Positions 21,298-36,200 of a stretch of DNA of 64,000 bases are shown here, piece by piece (the stretch's first letter is position 1; each line of letters begins with the position of its first letter). The notes under the pieces are model-generated. The model worked only from the letters and a program-made list of their open reading frames with translations. It made no database searches and was not told where the DNA came from. This DNA comes from Oegoconia quadripuncta (taxonomy: Eukaryota > Arthropoda > Insecta > Lepidoptera > Autostichidae), in NCBI GenBank assembly GCA_949316235.1, contig OX438748.1, forward strand, positions 5,459,001 to 5,523,000, given 5' to 3'. Made by a program: the position numbers and the translations under genes.

Positions 21298-24200
21298 TTA
21301 ATTACCCTCGATGGCCTTGGCGACGAACTCTATAAACCTCTTCCCGTACTGCTCGGGATCGCAGGTCGATATGCCGTCCACATTGCTGCCGTATTTAACA
21401 GTCTTCGCTGCTTTCGCTGCCTGAAAACATAGCGAGACTTTAAGAATGATTTAACTACCTTTTTTGGCCGTGTGGTTCCAGACAGTGCAGAAGACGATCA
21501 ACATGTATCTTCCAGTACGGGTTGCCGTATCGTAATTTAAATAATATGTAGTTTAAAAAACACGCAACATTTCCACCATCCATCTCCTGGCTCCATCATC
21601 AGATCGTCGACACCAAGTGTAATATATTAGACTCGTCAAAACGAATCATAGGAACCCAAACTCGAGAGGTTTACTAGTAGCCACTGGAGAGTTACACCAT
21701 CCACCTCCTGGCTTCATCATCAGATCAGCGCCAAGATACCAAATTATAGTATTGTCATCAGAATTATATACACATACATAGTTTCATTTCGATACAATTA
21801 GAAGTAAGTTTAAATTAACTTTCAAGATTTGATTACATTGTTAGTTACAAGTGAAGCTAATAATTTATCAGTTATTTATTAGTTATCAGTTAGTATAGTT
21901 ATCAGTTATTAAAGACGTATAGCAAAAGGACGGCTTACAGTAGGTAAGGGACAACGGGAGGCCAAATTACCATCTGCCAACCCCACTTCTAGTGGGTTTC
22001 GTGCACTCATGGTGCAGTGGCATTCGCTTCGTTTACGATTAGCGAAGTTAAGCAATGTCTGGCGCGGTCAGTCCTTGGATGGGTGACCAGTATTTGGTAT
22101 TTTAATACAGTGTGTGACCTTCCCAGCCCTCCTATGCCCAGCTGGATCGAGTCACAAGGTGTATATGTACAGAAGGGGCGGTACAGCTCTGGCCAGGGTC
22201 AAAACAGAACACGGATCACCACACCAACTTATTTATTGCATGAAAGTCGTACAGAGGATCGAAAGGGCCTTAAAACAAAAAAATTAACTATGGAGATGTA
22301 AAAAAATGATTAGAATAACGGTGCGACTGAATTGAAATTTGGAAATCAATGTGCCAAAAAAAAGGATCCGTCAGTTCATCAGCCAGTCAGTCAGTTTAAA
22401 ATTTCGATTTTGAACTCCAATAACCTAAATCCAACAATGAGTATCAGCTCAAAAGAACGACACCGTTACAAGTGTTTCCATGCTTCGGAGGGTACGTTAA
22501 ATAGACTGACTATTTAATTGTTGTTTTCAATTGAAGGCAGTCGTTCAGCCAAGTTTGTGGCCTTCAGGTGCGGCTTAAAAACATGACTGTCAGATGACCA
22601 CTAGCCTGACACAAATCCACCAATCCGCACTGGATCCGCGTGGCTGTGCCCCAACATTGGGGACATATAAGGCTGTTGATGATTTATTTATTTACTTTAG
22701 GTACATTAATAGTAGTACACATATTATAATTCGATGTGACATGGTTTGTGGTACAGTTCTTATATGTCTACCAATTACAAATGTACTCAGCATTAATGAT
22801 AGAAGACAACGTTTGATTTAGAAGATAAGTGAATAATGATGAATAATAGACGAATGAAAAATCGGTCAACATTATTTATTTATACTGGGAGAGTGAAGTG
22901 TGTAAGTATATTATTTTTAAAAACTTTATGTGAACAGTGAAAAATATCATTATTGTTATTGTGGTTAACATTGTATTCGTTATGATTGAAACAGATTCTG
23001 GAAAGGGGACTGTGCAGAGCAAGATTAGTCCTGCAACGGGGTATACTAAATGTGCGGGTAATTGCCTGGTAATTGATGATGAGCGATAGTAAGCATAACT
23101 TAAAACATGCCTGTCCAGCGTCGTATGAGAGTGAGGATTGAAGCATTACGTGACGCCAGGATGTTAACTTAAAATACTAAATAACTCACTACAGTGGCAC
23201 TTTTTTTTCATTTGGGCACTACTTGGCACTGTTTCAGCACAGTTTTCTGACATTGTCAAAATAGCTGGCACGTTATAGGTTTGAATTAGCCATTTCATGT
23301 TATAAATTCAAGTGTCCATTGAAATCTGGGCGAGTAAAGTCGGATGAACGTAGAATAATTTATAAAAATGCTGTTGATGCTATGTAAATAACGAAAATAA
23401 TGAAAATCGTCTCACCTGTTTCTTTACCCCGTAATGCGTAAGCACGTCGATTAGGGCGACGAAATAGATTTCCTTTTTGGCCGCAACTGTAAAGAATAAA
23501 CAGCAGTTCAATGTTTAAGTATAGTGTACATTAAATTCACACAATAGGCTAGCACTTGAACTCAATCACACAGCTTACTGACCCCGGAACCCCAAATATT
23601 TGGGGAACTGGCTATCTTATCTCTGACAACCGGAACACAACAATGCTATTGACATTGCTGTTTGGCGGCAGATTTAGACAAGATGGTGGTAGCTAGCCAG
23701 GCGGACATTTTGCTCTACCACCAAGCAAACTGAGTACTAAACATTTACCCCGCTGGGGCAGGCAGCCGCGACCTCCGAGAGAAATGAACCATAATGAATG
23801 ATTATAACTAAGATCACTTTACATATTCAAAATAGTTAATTTTGTACCAATAAAGTATTACAAATATTACAATTTATGAAGTGTGTTTGAATAAAAGGTA
23901 TCAGGAAAGAACCACCATGTTCAGAATATTACTATTTAAAATTTATTTCCTCTATTTGAGACTCTAGCGTCTCCCCTGCCCTACTATTAAGGGTGATCAA
24001 ACAAACGAAACAAAAGATATCACACATCGTGGCTACACCCAAAACAAGCAACTTCTCAGTATACATGCCTAACAACTCGGTTGTCAACAATACTAGAGAT
24101 CAATATTGGACGATCCATTGGTGTAGTGAATAGTGACCCTGTCTGCGAAAGTAACGGTTGCGGATTCGAATCTCGCGAGTCATGAGTCATGGATGTTTAT

Positions 24201-27200
24201 AATATTTATGAATGTTTATCCGTTACCTAGGCCCGTATTAATGAACCATTCTCAAGATTGAGAACAGTCTTGTGATCGGTCTCAAGTAAACCTAACTTGA
24301 GACGTGAAACGCACGTGAATACTCAAGCAGTACTCACTTGAGAGGTCCGCTGAGTTGCACGTATTAGTAAACGAAACTCAAGACTGAGGCGAATACTTGA
24401 GAAGTGATCTCAGCTGCGTAAACCTCAAGATTGGTTTATAAATTAGCACGGAGCTTGAGATAGCGTCAACTTCTTAAGACGCATCTCGGCTGATACAGCC
24501 TCAAGACTTGTATTGAGATTGGTTTATTAACACGGGCCCTAGTATCCATAGTATAAGCTTTGTTTAGTTTGGGATTAGGAGTTTATTTATATGAAACAAT
24601 GATCAATTTGTTATCCACCAGTTTAGTTCACTCTATACTGGAACAAAAGAAACACTCACCATCCTGGCTGGGAATGGCATAGATGTCGAGCTCAGGGATG
24701 ATGCCCTCGTAGCGCAGCGACGATTGCCGCCCGAACCCGCGCGGACTGTCCGGCGGAGTATTGTAGCCCCATCTGTCACACATACGTATAATACTTACTA
24801 ATGGTAATTGTATTTGTAGTCCTCTATGACCTTGTAACTTTTTATCATTTTTGTGATATTTTTTTTTAGCAAAGTAAATTACACAGGAAACAATCCGTTT
24901 TGATTTCGGTATGAAGCATTTGCTCTAGTCAAATGAATTTTTGCAGGTTAATTGCCAGTAATGTGAACAAGTTTCTAAGATAGGTACAAAGTATTTTTAT
25001 TCAGTGAGTTTTTGGAGTAAAAGGCCCGAAAAGTTGGAGGTAAGATATGATCTACATAAAAAATGGGTCATCTCTTTTATTTTTCCAAGAAAGTATTTGT
25101 GCAAACTCCTAATTGACATTTTATTCTCAAAGATTATTTAGTTGGCCATATTCACAAAAAAAATCAACGCTCTAGTCTTAAAAATCCGGGCGTTAAAAAA
25201 ATTATGTGAATTTATTGGTAACATAAAGAAAAATTTTAAAATCGGATAGTCCATGGAGGCCTCTATCGATAATTTTCGTTTGATCCATAAAAAAAGCGAC
25301 ACCATGTATAGAAATGTATACCAGTGTTTATAATGATAAAGTTAATTCCGAAAAGCCTACTTACAAGTACAGTCTGTTAAAAACAATTTACAATATATGT
25401 AATTAATAAGTAGACAGTAATATGAGGCCAAGACACATACGAGGAAATAATTAACGCTAAAATGGGTCTAAGCCTGTACTATAGCGTCAACTGTACATTA
25501 GTAGTTGCTGATTGCCAACATACAAAACTTTGTTATCCATGGGTGATCATCACTATACTAAAATCATCCTATCAGCCGAAAGACGTCCACCGCTGGACAA
25601 AGGCCTCCCCCAAACATCCCCACAACGATTGGTCCTGCGCAAAAACGATTTGGTAAAGATCGCGGGAAACCGCTGGAGGCGAGCTGCGTAGTTGTTCTGT
25701 ACCTAGTATCTACCTTTGAAGTTCTTTTTAAGAAATACTCTTTAAACTTTATGTACTATGTATATGTGTGATTGAGGAAGAAAGAATAGTTTATTATGAA
25801 CGCCACAACACGATACAAAAACAAAGAAGTAGTAAATTATAGCTAAAATAGAAATACAATTATGAAGAAGATCCGACAATGCTGTCACGTGTTGCGGCGT
25901 GCACAAATGGGTTAGCACTCAGCTCATGCTGCGACGAATCACAGCGCTGGTTTTCAGTGCCCCCAAATGGCCAGTGACGAACGGACGCCACGTGAGGTAC
26001 AATAATAATAATAATGATTTTTTTTTTTATAAGAGAGGGCGGCAAACGAGCATGCGGGTCACCTGATGGAAAGCAATCACCGCCGCCCATGGACACCCGC
26101 AACACCAAAAGGGTCACAGATGCGTTGCCGGCCTTTGAGGAAGGATTAGATTAGCCAGAAGATTGGATTAACAAATAAACGATTTGTTTATCTATCTAGG
26201 ACAATAATAATATGTGCAATGAATAAAGCTACTACTGACTAGTTTGTGTGTGTATTATGATTTGAGTGTATGTTGTGATTTGACGCTAGTATAGTAGCCC
26301 GTCAGTGCCCACCTGTCGCCATGGTGGCGGTTGTCGGTGTCGCTGTCGGTGTCGGTGTCGCCGTTGTCGCTGTCGGCGTCTGCCTCCCGCTGGCGCGCCG
26401 CCTCGGCCTCCGCCTCCCCGCGCCCGCACTCGTGCACCCCGAGCAGTAACGAGTAGTCCATCAGGTGCAGTTTCGTTAGGAACTGTTAATGAATAACATT
26501 TATGAAATTTGTTTATCCCGCGGGAACTACTCACTTCGTCGGGGTAAAAAATATCCTATGTCCAGGGTATGTTCTACCTATATACCAAATTTCATGTAGT
26601 GTACATATGTATATTGGTGTTTGAAGCAGTTGTAAATACCTTTGCCGAAAACTACTAAATATTGGTAACTGCTGAATGGTCTAAGATCCAAGGTGGTCAT
26701 AGAGCTACATAGGGCACATTCCACCTTCAGTGGGCGCTGCTGTGCGAATTTCTTCTATTGATCTGAATTAGTTTGGGCACTGTTTACTTTCAGTGAGTAC
26801 CATACACAGAACTACTGTTGATTCTGGCTTACAAAAGTTGCTGGAGGATGAAATTACTGTCACCCGAATATGCTGTCCTGGTACCGACAGTTGATTAAGT
26901 TTGGTCCAAGATAGGAGAGGAGTCACGTAGGGCACAGTCCAGCTTCAGTAGGTGCCGTACAGAGTACAACTGTTGTTACTAGCTTACAACGCCGAAATGA
27001 CTTAGGCCCGCTTATGCTAGCCTAGTACCTACAGCAGATTAACTGTGGTCCAAGGCAGCTAGGTCATGTGCGGCACTTTCAGTAGGCACCATACAATGTA
27101 CCACTATTGATAATGACTAACCTCAACATCAGCAGTGAGGGTTTCCAACAACTTCTCTTTGGCCGCGTCTCCGATGTCGATCCTGACACCTTGTTTAATA

Positions 27201-30200
27201 AAATCGTTGTCTTTCAATGTAGGCAGCTCCTTCTCCAACTCTTTCTCAGACGCCTCGCGGTCCACAGTTGAACCTTTTAAGTCGAATTTCCTAAAAATGA
27301 AATAATTTATTTTAACAACTGTCAAGCTGTCTTTGTATGGCTTTAAATGGAAGAAGCTGGTTCTGTGTTGTAAACATTTAGCAGCAAATATCGCTTAGAT
27401 TTGAAAGAATCTTGAAGCACGACAAAATCGTTTAGCAAGTTATGCCAATCGGCATTGCAAGGATTCAAGTCGACTGAAGGAGATATACTAATATACCTCT
27501 GGTTAACTAACGAGCCACAAGTGATGCCATCCTGCCTCCGATGCCGTATGATGACCTGTTTGTGAAGTGGTTAGAGATCATCACCATATTGGTGATCACG
27601 GATGTGAATACCGCTAGGGGCTATGTTTGTATGATGAATACGGTGGCACGTACGGTGAATTATTGATTACATTGATACTACAAAAAAAACAGACATTCGC
27701 GTAGTTTATCAACCGCCCGGTACCATAATATAAGCCTAGTTGCTTAGTGTGGAACTAGATGGAGCTGAGTGTGTGTCCAAGGATATTTATCTGTAACCCG
27801 ATTGCCCAAGGAAGGAGAGTAATGTTTTTCGGATGTGTGTCTGTAGACTTCTATGTTACTTCCTGTAACCGATTTGCCAGTGCAAGGTGTCCTTAGATTC
27901 GTCTTGATTCCTAGAATGTCATAGGATACATTTTATGTTGTAAAACCTCTTTTTGTAATCTTACCAAATGTTTTACTGGCTGATATTCTTTTGAATTTAT
28001 GTATGTTCGTAGTTCAAAGTTTATTTTTTTTATATACGTCTTGTCACATGAAATTTTACCTAGTACACAATATGTCTGAATGAAGATAATTTTTTTCTAA
28101 TTTAATTAGAACCTGCTGTAAAACAACGAGTAGCACTATTTACTCCTACATTTTACGGTAAAAAAACTCTAATATTACTCCGCATAATACAAAATAAGTC
28201 AGGTTTCATGATTTTTAAAAAATGGTACAAACTGCGAAGATATTAATATTTACGGCATTTGAAAACGTTCTCATTCAAACCTTGTTTCCAGAACACTCAT
28301 ATCAATAAGGAAACCATTCATTTCGACAAGTAGATAACGATTAAAAATACTCAACGAAATTCTTACTTTAGAATATAATCAGCACTTAAGTGAGAGACTG
28401 ACTCAATTTTTTAAAGTAATCAACAGTGGAAACGTCTCTTGGGTTGATTCAGTAGATAAAGATTGATTTCTTGATTCGGAAGTGAATCCGAATAGCATCA
28501 CATGGCCTGGTTGGAGCACAGTGAATTAAAAACTTACATGATAACTGCTGGACTATACACAAAACACAATACAATACAAATACACTTTATTGCACAACAG
28601 ATAAGAAAATACAGTTTCAGAAAAGTGGTAAGAATAGAATGTACAATTTGGCGACCTTATCACTAAAAACCTTATCTCTTCCAGGCAACCTTTGGGTATA
28701 AGGACAGTACATTTGAAATAGGTGGGTTGTGCGGTATTAAATAGGGATGCAGATACACACTACGTGAATAAATTTCATATATTTACATACACATACATAC
28801 ATAGATCAATAGACAAATATACCTACTTAAACAAAACATTTATAAAATAGCAACAAAATACAAACGTAAATATATAGGTATACCAAATATACATATAGAA
28901 GTGACTGGTTAGCAATTCAGGAAGTCGAAAGAAAAGCTACGATATTTTCGATCTTGTACAGTAACACTATAGACCAATGAAACAGAGGACTGACAATTGC
29001 AATACTAGAAACCGTGCCTCGGAAGATCTCAAAATCCACTTAATGGCGAAGACTCATAGCTTAGAAATAAATAGACTAAAATTACTATTGATTTCAATAA
29101 ATACCTATCCCACTAAAATTGTAAATGCGAAACTTTGGATGTTTGTTTGTATATTATTTATATATTGTCCTATTGTATATTTATTTATTGTATCCTAGAT
29201 TAAAACACAAACAAACAATCAATCATCGTATTTATAATATTATAGTTTGATAGATAATTTTTTATCCCGAAAAAGTGAGTAGTTCCCGCGGGATAAACAA
29301 ATTAAACATATCCGCGAAGTTATTCTCAAGAAGCCGCGGGCGGAAAGCTATATAAATTAAAGGGCACTTCTGAAGAAAATAATCGTAACTTGTCAAGAAT
29401 GTATGGTGTATATCTTTTTGTCTTTGCTGGCTATGAATCAGCGCCATCTAGTTATAATGAATTTTGAGATCCTTCTGAGGTACGATTTCAGAGGCAATTG
29501 TCAGCTCTCTCTTATTTATTGGTCACACACAGTAATTAAGCATTGCTATATTGGAACACCATGCTGACCTGTGAATGTTGAGGTGATTTGAGAAGACGTT
29601 CCTAGTGGCCACGAGGTAGTGTTCGATACCGTCCACTGTCAGCCGATACATGCCCAGGTACTGAGGCAGTAGCGTCTTGCCGTGCCGCTCCACTATGTAC
29701 TGGAACATTCAAAGCGAATATCAATTTAGATAGTTGTATCTTGTAAATAAGCCTTCGAATACCTTCGAACTATTTTTAACCTACTTGCTACGGTTCTCAA
29801 TTCGGAAATAAAGAACATAAATACAACACGTATCGAACTAATCCATAACATGCATATACTTCACGACCTTTATCACAAATGGGGTGGTCAGAGGTATCTC
29901 AAACATAAGCGTTTGGGTGTTCAACACATTAAAAATTAAAGGCTTTAAAAAACATCCAGGATCACCTTCCGAAATATACGTGACTGGGACGTATACAGAT
30001 GTTTTTTGGTAGAAAGTCCCTTAGTCGCCTTTTACGACACCCACGGGAAGAGAGAGGTTGATTCTATTTTCTTAAGTGTCGAAACTACACGGCACTAATC
30101 TATAGCAGTGAACATAATACAGCGTGAAGTTATTTTGTTTATTTGCTCTTCAATTCGAAACCGCTTCAATAGGTTGGCGGTAACGAAAATATGGAGGCGC

Positions 30201-33200
30201 TAAAACGCCGATAACTCGATGTATCATTATATAATTGGCACTTCGAGAACGTATCGGACATTGTGTATATGTTATCGTATGGGCAAGCATATACCGACTG
30301 GTACCGAACGCCCCGTGGACGTGAGCCCACCTTTGCACGACACAAGGTCATTACTGCTGGATCAGTGTAGATACGCATTCTCCAATGAAATGTAATGAAT
30401 TTATTGCATGTAAGTTTGGGTTACAAATTTGCAAGTTTTTTGCATTCAGTAAAATGGTATCGCCAAACCCTACCTTTTCAGGTGCACATACATTATAGTG
30501 ATTAAAAATAAAGTTGTCAATAAAACATAAGATTTAAAACACATTTTTGTCCGAAGTTGACTGAATATTCGGTTTTATTAAACCGAATATTCGGTCAACT
30601 TCGGTCAACTTCTGATGTCAAAATACAAGCAAATTACAATTCATTCAAATTCAAGAAAACCAAAGCAAAAGTTTAACCTTGTGGTGTTTATATTGGCTAT
30701 TTTTAATTCACAACAGATTAGCACTTGACCTTAATCCCATCTGATGTTAAGTGAAGATTAGGACGACAGTGAAAGCGTACTGACCCGTACACTTATATGT
30801 GACAACCGGTATACAACAATGCTATTAGCATTACTGTTTTACAGCAAACTTATGGTGGTCGCAATTTAAACACCAACAAAACCGAGTACTAAACATGTAC
30901 CCGGCTAGGATTGAACCCTATGTTGTTTACATTGCGCAACTAGATCATCAATAACCCTCTAATTTTATAAATCTCTTTAATTATTAACTACTAGATACAG
31001 TCGGCTCCATAAATAACTATACGGGGCAATTTTTCATAATGCTGGCTATTTAAGCATTAGAATTTTTTTAAATGATTGACTAAGCAAGAGGGTCTTTAGA
31101 GAACTGCGGTTGATATAGCCTGAATATGTCATGTAAAACCCTGTATGTTAACTATGTCACCGACTGTACATGATAAAACTCATGACCCACTAAGCCTGAG
31201 AAATTTTGTAAGTAAATCGAAGTAGATGAATACCTGGAAACGTTAGTTAAATTTGCACCAATTCTAATTAAGCTGGGATAGATGTCCAATTACCTACGAA
31301 AGCGAAACCGCGTGGGGTCGCTTAAGTTTTGTAACTGAGTCATCGACTGGTTCGTTAGAACTCCAGCGAAAAGTAGGTTATCTATACATACAAACTTAAT
31401 CATTGGTACAAAAATTTTTAAACAATATCTTTGGAAACTTTTATTTCATTTGCCTCATTTATTTACCTATTTGAGGCCTTTGTCCAGCAGTGGATTCAGT
31501 GGCAGTCTTTCGGCTGATATGATGATGATTATTTGTGTATTCCTATGAAATGATAGAAGTTAATTTTGGCCCAAATCTCAATATTCAATTAAGCTGAAAT
31601 TTTGCATGCCTACGTGAGTCGGATAACAATGCAGTTATAGCGTAATTGAGCTGGTTTGATGATTGACCCCGAATGTGGCCGCACTCTGTAATAAAACAAT
31701 GGAATCTCATCGAGTTTACGCTGGTTTGATTTGTCTTGAAAAGTAATCTCATTGGATATGGTATCCAGGGTCTGAATCGCCTGTGTAGTTACACAAAGTA
31801 ATGCAAATCATTGCAAGTCGAGCAGCGCGCGATAAGATTTAAGAAGCGATATCGTTTCCCGGGAAATAGTTTGCTTATCGTGTTCGACACGATTTAGATA
31901 AACATACCAAAGAATGGGGGAGGGGTGTTACGATATCGTGAATTAAAAATTAGCCTTGACACCAAACGTCCTTGCTTCAGAAATGATTTCATGAACTTTT
32001 CCGGACCATTATTATTGTATTGAATTATGGTATAATGATATTTTTTGTGACAATAAAGAATTAAAACAAACATTTAAACATATTAGAATTACTAAGAAAG
32101 TGATGCATATGGATGTCGATGGTTGGAAAGGAAGAGGAAGACCACGGAAAAGATGGCTGGATTGTGTGAAGGGTGATATGAACGAAAAGGGCGTGAATGA
32201 TGAGGTAACGGCTGATAGAGGAGATCGGAAGAAAAAGACGTACTGCGCCGACCCCAAATAAATTGGAACTAGGGCAAGAAGATTATGATTTAAACTTGTT
32301 GGAATTTTGCGGGTGATTTTTAACTTTAACTAGATATTGGTGTCGATTAAACTAACCTAAATCTAAAAATCTCTCATTTTAAATGCATTTCCTAAAGTAT
32401 GCTATTCTGAAATACACCTATCGCTAAATTTAGAGATGGTTTACGGACGCCTAAATTGAATTGATGTACTCTATTGCCATAGTCAAAATGAGATATTTAT
32501 CCTCCGAACAGGTTATTTAAATCAATGATTTAATGTCTTTCTCTTCCACTCTCCTCTATCAGCCGTCATCTCCGTACTCGCCCCTTTCACACACATATCA
32601 ACACACGCAATTTACCCACACCTTCGTCGGTCTTCCTCTACCTCCCACATTCATACTTAGCACTCGACTCGTTACGTGCCTTTGATCCCTCCTCATAATG
32701 TGCCCAAACCATGCAATTTTTTCTCAATTACCAAATTTTATAATACAAGTAGCGTGCACAGGCCACTGACTTCGATCGACCGCCCCAAACGCCGCTTGAC
32801 ATCGCTAATCGCACGATTAGCAAATGAGACAGGCGAAGTGTTGGTGACTGCGTATCCACGTTAAAGATAAAAATGACATGATAATACATTTCACTCAAAG
32901 CTGATATCTATGAGACAGCACACGACACGGACAGTGTGACATTGAACTTGACCAAACATTTATTATGATTACACCCTGCCCTTGAAGTGTACAAAACTAC
33001 TCTATTGATTGATATGAACACTAAAGCCTTCGCAATCCAGAACTCGGTAAGAACGACGTGTGAACATGATATAAAAATCGATACAGGTATATATTATTTT
33101 CAATTAAACACTGGACGTACAGACAGCAAAAGGCTAATGGATATTGATAATCGTTTATTTCATAACTAGCATCATACAAATATTATAAATTGATTAGACA

Positions 33201-36200
33201 TCCTTTTAAGTAAACATTTAATACTAGAAGCATTACCAGGCATTCCATATATGCTTACGGTTACAAACTTTAAAATATTTTAATATTAACTATCTTTAAA
33301 ACATCTTGTTAGTGAGTCGATGGCAAAAACATCAAATTCTTGAGGACGAGAACTTTAAATTTACAGCATAATAAATACTGATTATGTATAGTGTTGATAT
33401 AAGAGAGATAAGTAAATTATATTTTGTTTTCAAAACCCTAGCCTAATATTTACTGATTACTGCAGGGTTACTACATAAGTAAGTTGCGGATAAATTGATA
33501 CGCGCTTTAATCTCTGTCCCTTATTAACACGTGAAGGGGATCGGAAAGAGATGCAAGTAGTAGGACGCGCCGCTAATTGCCACATATTCTTACATAGCAA
33601 CTACGTAAGTAAATTGCAGATAAATTGACGCGCGTCTTGTACCTTTATCAGCGTGTAAGTTGGTCGGAAAGGGATGCAAATACTAGAGCGTGCCGCGAAT
33701 TATACCGTGCCGCAGTATTGTTACGAAGTAGCCCCCCTCATAAAAAATATAAGTCTCTATGGGGTCACACGAGATAAAGGTATAGTAACTCTTAGAAAAC
33801 GAAAAATAATTTCTCATTTATTTCACTTCATTACGAACTCCAATCGACCTTCGCCTTATGGTTGCATTTCATTGGCTACACTTCCTTTGCCTAGGAGAAA
33901 AGTAAACCTCTTTTACTAGTTTCATGCCATTAATATTCAAAGCGACGAAATTATGTTTTTAAAGGTAAGACTCGTGTGAGTATTCGGGCTTTAGTCTGGG
34001 ATCCCAAGATAGCAAGAGATACACGTGTCTATCTGTACTGTACCTCTCACAAGCGCCGCCGTGTAGAGTACAACTGTTGACCCTAACTTACACGAGTTTT
34101 AATGGGAGGAGTGTAGAGAGAGGATTGTTTCAAACACCCGTGAATGAATGGGATAGACAGATCCTGTAGTTGACTCAACGTATACAAGAGTATAAAACTA
34201 ACCTGCGGTTTGAATGGCGTTCGCAGGGGTAATCATTCACACTGCGTAGGTACGACTTTCAAAGGGCTGGAGCATTCTAACTAAATTGGACCAATCGTAA
34301 GGCATACTCACAACATACCAGACATTCATAGAGTATTCATTTTGGAAATAATAAATTCTTGATTTATTTAAATTAATAAAAACCGTTTCCAAACACTCGT
34401 TTTAACACCGCACCGTATTGGACCGCACAATAAGATTATTGATATGATGGGTGAAAAGGGAGACTAAAAATATACTCACAGGATGGTAATGCTTGAGGAA
34501 AGAGTGCATCCTCTCCACCTCCTCCGATGTGAGGGTCTTGAGGATGAAGAGGCGGTCGTAGCTTTGGTAGAACTTCGCGCCGGATTTGCCCGAAGAGTCG
34601 TCGGGTATCGGCTGAGATCTACCAACAACACCACATCGTTCAACATACAATAAAGCGTAAAACTATGGTACATATTGTCCGAGCCGTGCAAGTGGCGTGT
34701 ATTTCTATGCGCCATGTTTCTATGACGTTCTCGTCACCTGTCCGTAAAGGTACCTAAATTAGCAACTCTTATACATTTTAACACAAATGTAAAGCTATAC
34801 ATACAGGACCTTTATCCCAAATAGGGTGGTCATAGGTATCCCAAACCTAAATATGATTAAATAATAATAATAAATAAATAAACATCCTTGGTCATACACA
34901 CAACGCCATCTAGTTCCACATTAAGCAACTATAGGCTTGTTTTGTGGATACCAGATGATTGATATACTACACAAATACATTTTTTTTTGTAAATAAATAA
35001 ATACCTATATAAATGAAAAACATCCATAACCCGGGAACACGTCTATATTCATCATACAAACATATGCCCCTAGCGGGATTTGAACCCGCAACCTTTTGGA
35101 ATAGCAGTCAGAGTTTCTAACCACTACACCAAACAGGTCGTCATGATTGCTGCGTCATGATTGCTGCGTTATTTGCGGTTTCGGCAAGCAAGAACAAATT
35201 AAACATTCTTGCAGTCGACGGACTTTGAAAAATTCAAAGGAAATTATTGCGCGGAAGTAAATTCAGTTAATTGAACCTACTGGACTTCCCAAATTGGGAG
35301 ACCGCATCTTAACCGATGAGCCACCGACGCTCCTGTGTGTGCGTATGTGTGTGTATATTTGTATGTAAAATAGAACCTTATTTTAGTTTGATTTGATTAT
35401 GGCATGCACACATAAACATAGTCTTCCAACACGGAACAGAAGACGACTCACTTTGGGAGGAGTTGTGTACGATTTGGCTAGAATAGGTGTGGACTATGTT
35501 AACATTCCAAATTGTGCTCGGTATCCATTTTAATTGCCATATCAGGAATACTTACCAATTTGTGGAAAAAGTGAAAGAATATGAACGTGAACGCTTGCAT
35601 ATTGTGCATAGTGTGTGTGTGTTTCAAACTTGTAAATAAAACCGGTCGAGTGTGTGTGTTGGACCACACGCAGAAGGGTTCCGTAGTCAAAATGTACATT
35701 TTAAAATACAATTTTATTTTTGCAGTATAAGTTGGTCCACATTTAACTAACTGCAAAAATAAAATTTTCCCCTGAGAACAAGCAAGAAACTTGAGGGGTT
35801 GGCCTTTTAAAAACAGGTTTTCATATTACAAATAGTTTATATTTCATTATTAATTGTGAAATAGCCTGGCATGCGAACGAGCTACAAAATGAACCATTGT
35901 TGACTTTGCCTTTATAACTCTAAAATAGATTCGAGTAAAACAACTGTCACATTCAAACAGATCGACATACGAATCTGGCGAAACTATTCTAGTTTGACTA
36001 ACGGAACCCTAAAAAGAAATAAAATACATACAAGATAAAACTTAGGTATACACAGGCCGGACTAGATGATGTGATGGAGGTTAAGGAGCATAAATAGGGG
36101 TCATGGTCAAATAATTAGAGATATGGTATGCGGACATTAAACAATGAACAGTTGGACATGTTTAACAATATCATCAGGACAATGAGGTAGGAACGGTACA

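Noticed and set aside
22010..22095. Functional 5S rRNA gene
   Set aside because: Only the central and 3' promoter region resembles 5S; the ends are missing.
22880..23146. 88-codon minus-strand frame in PIP4K intron 9
   Set aside because: Low-complexity AT-rich C-terminus, no motif and no splice support.
26286..26534. Arg/Gly-rich and Cys/Arg-rich frames at PIP4K exon 7
   Set aside because: Out-of-frame readings of the GC-rich Asp/Thr/Ser repeat; the exon frame is fixed by phase and by MDYSLL.
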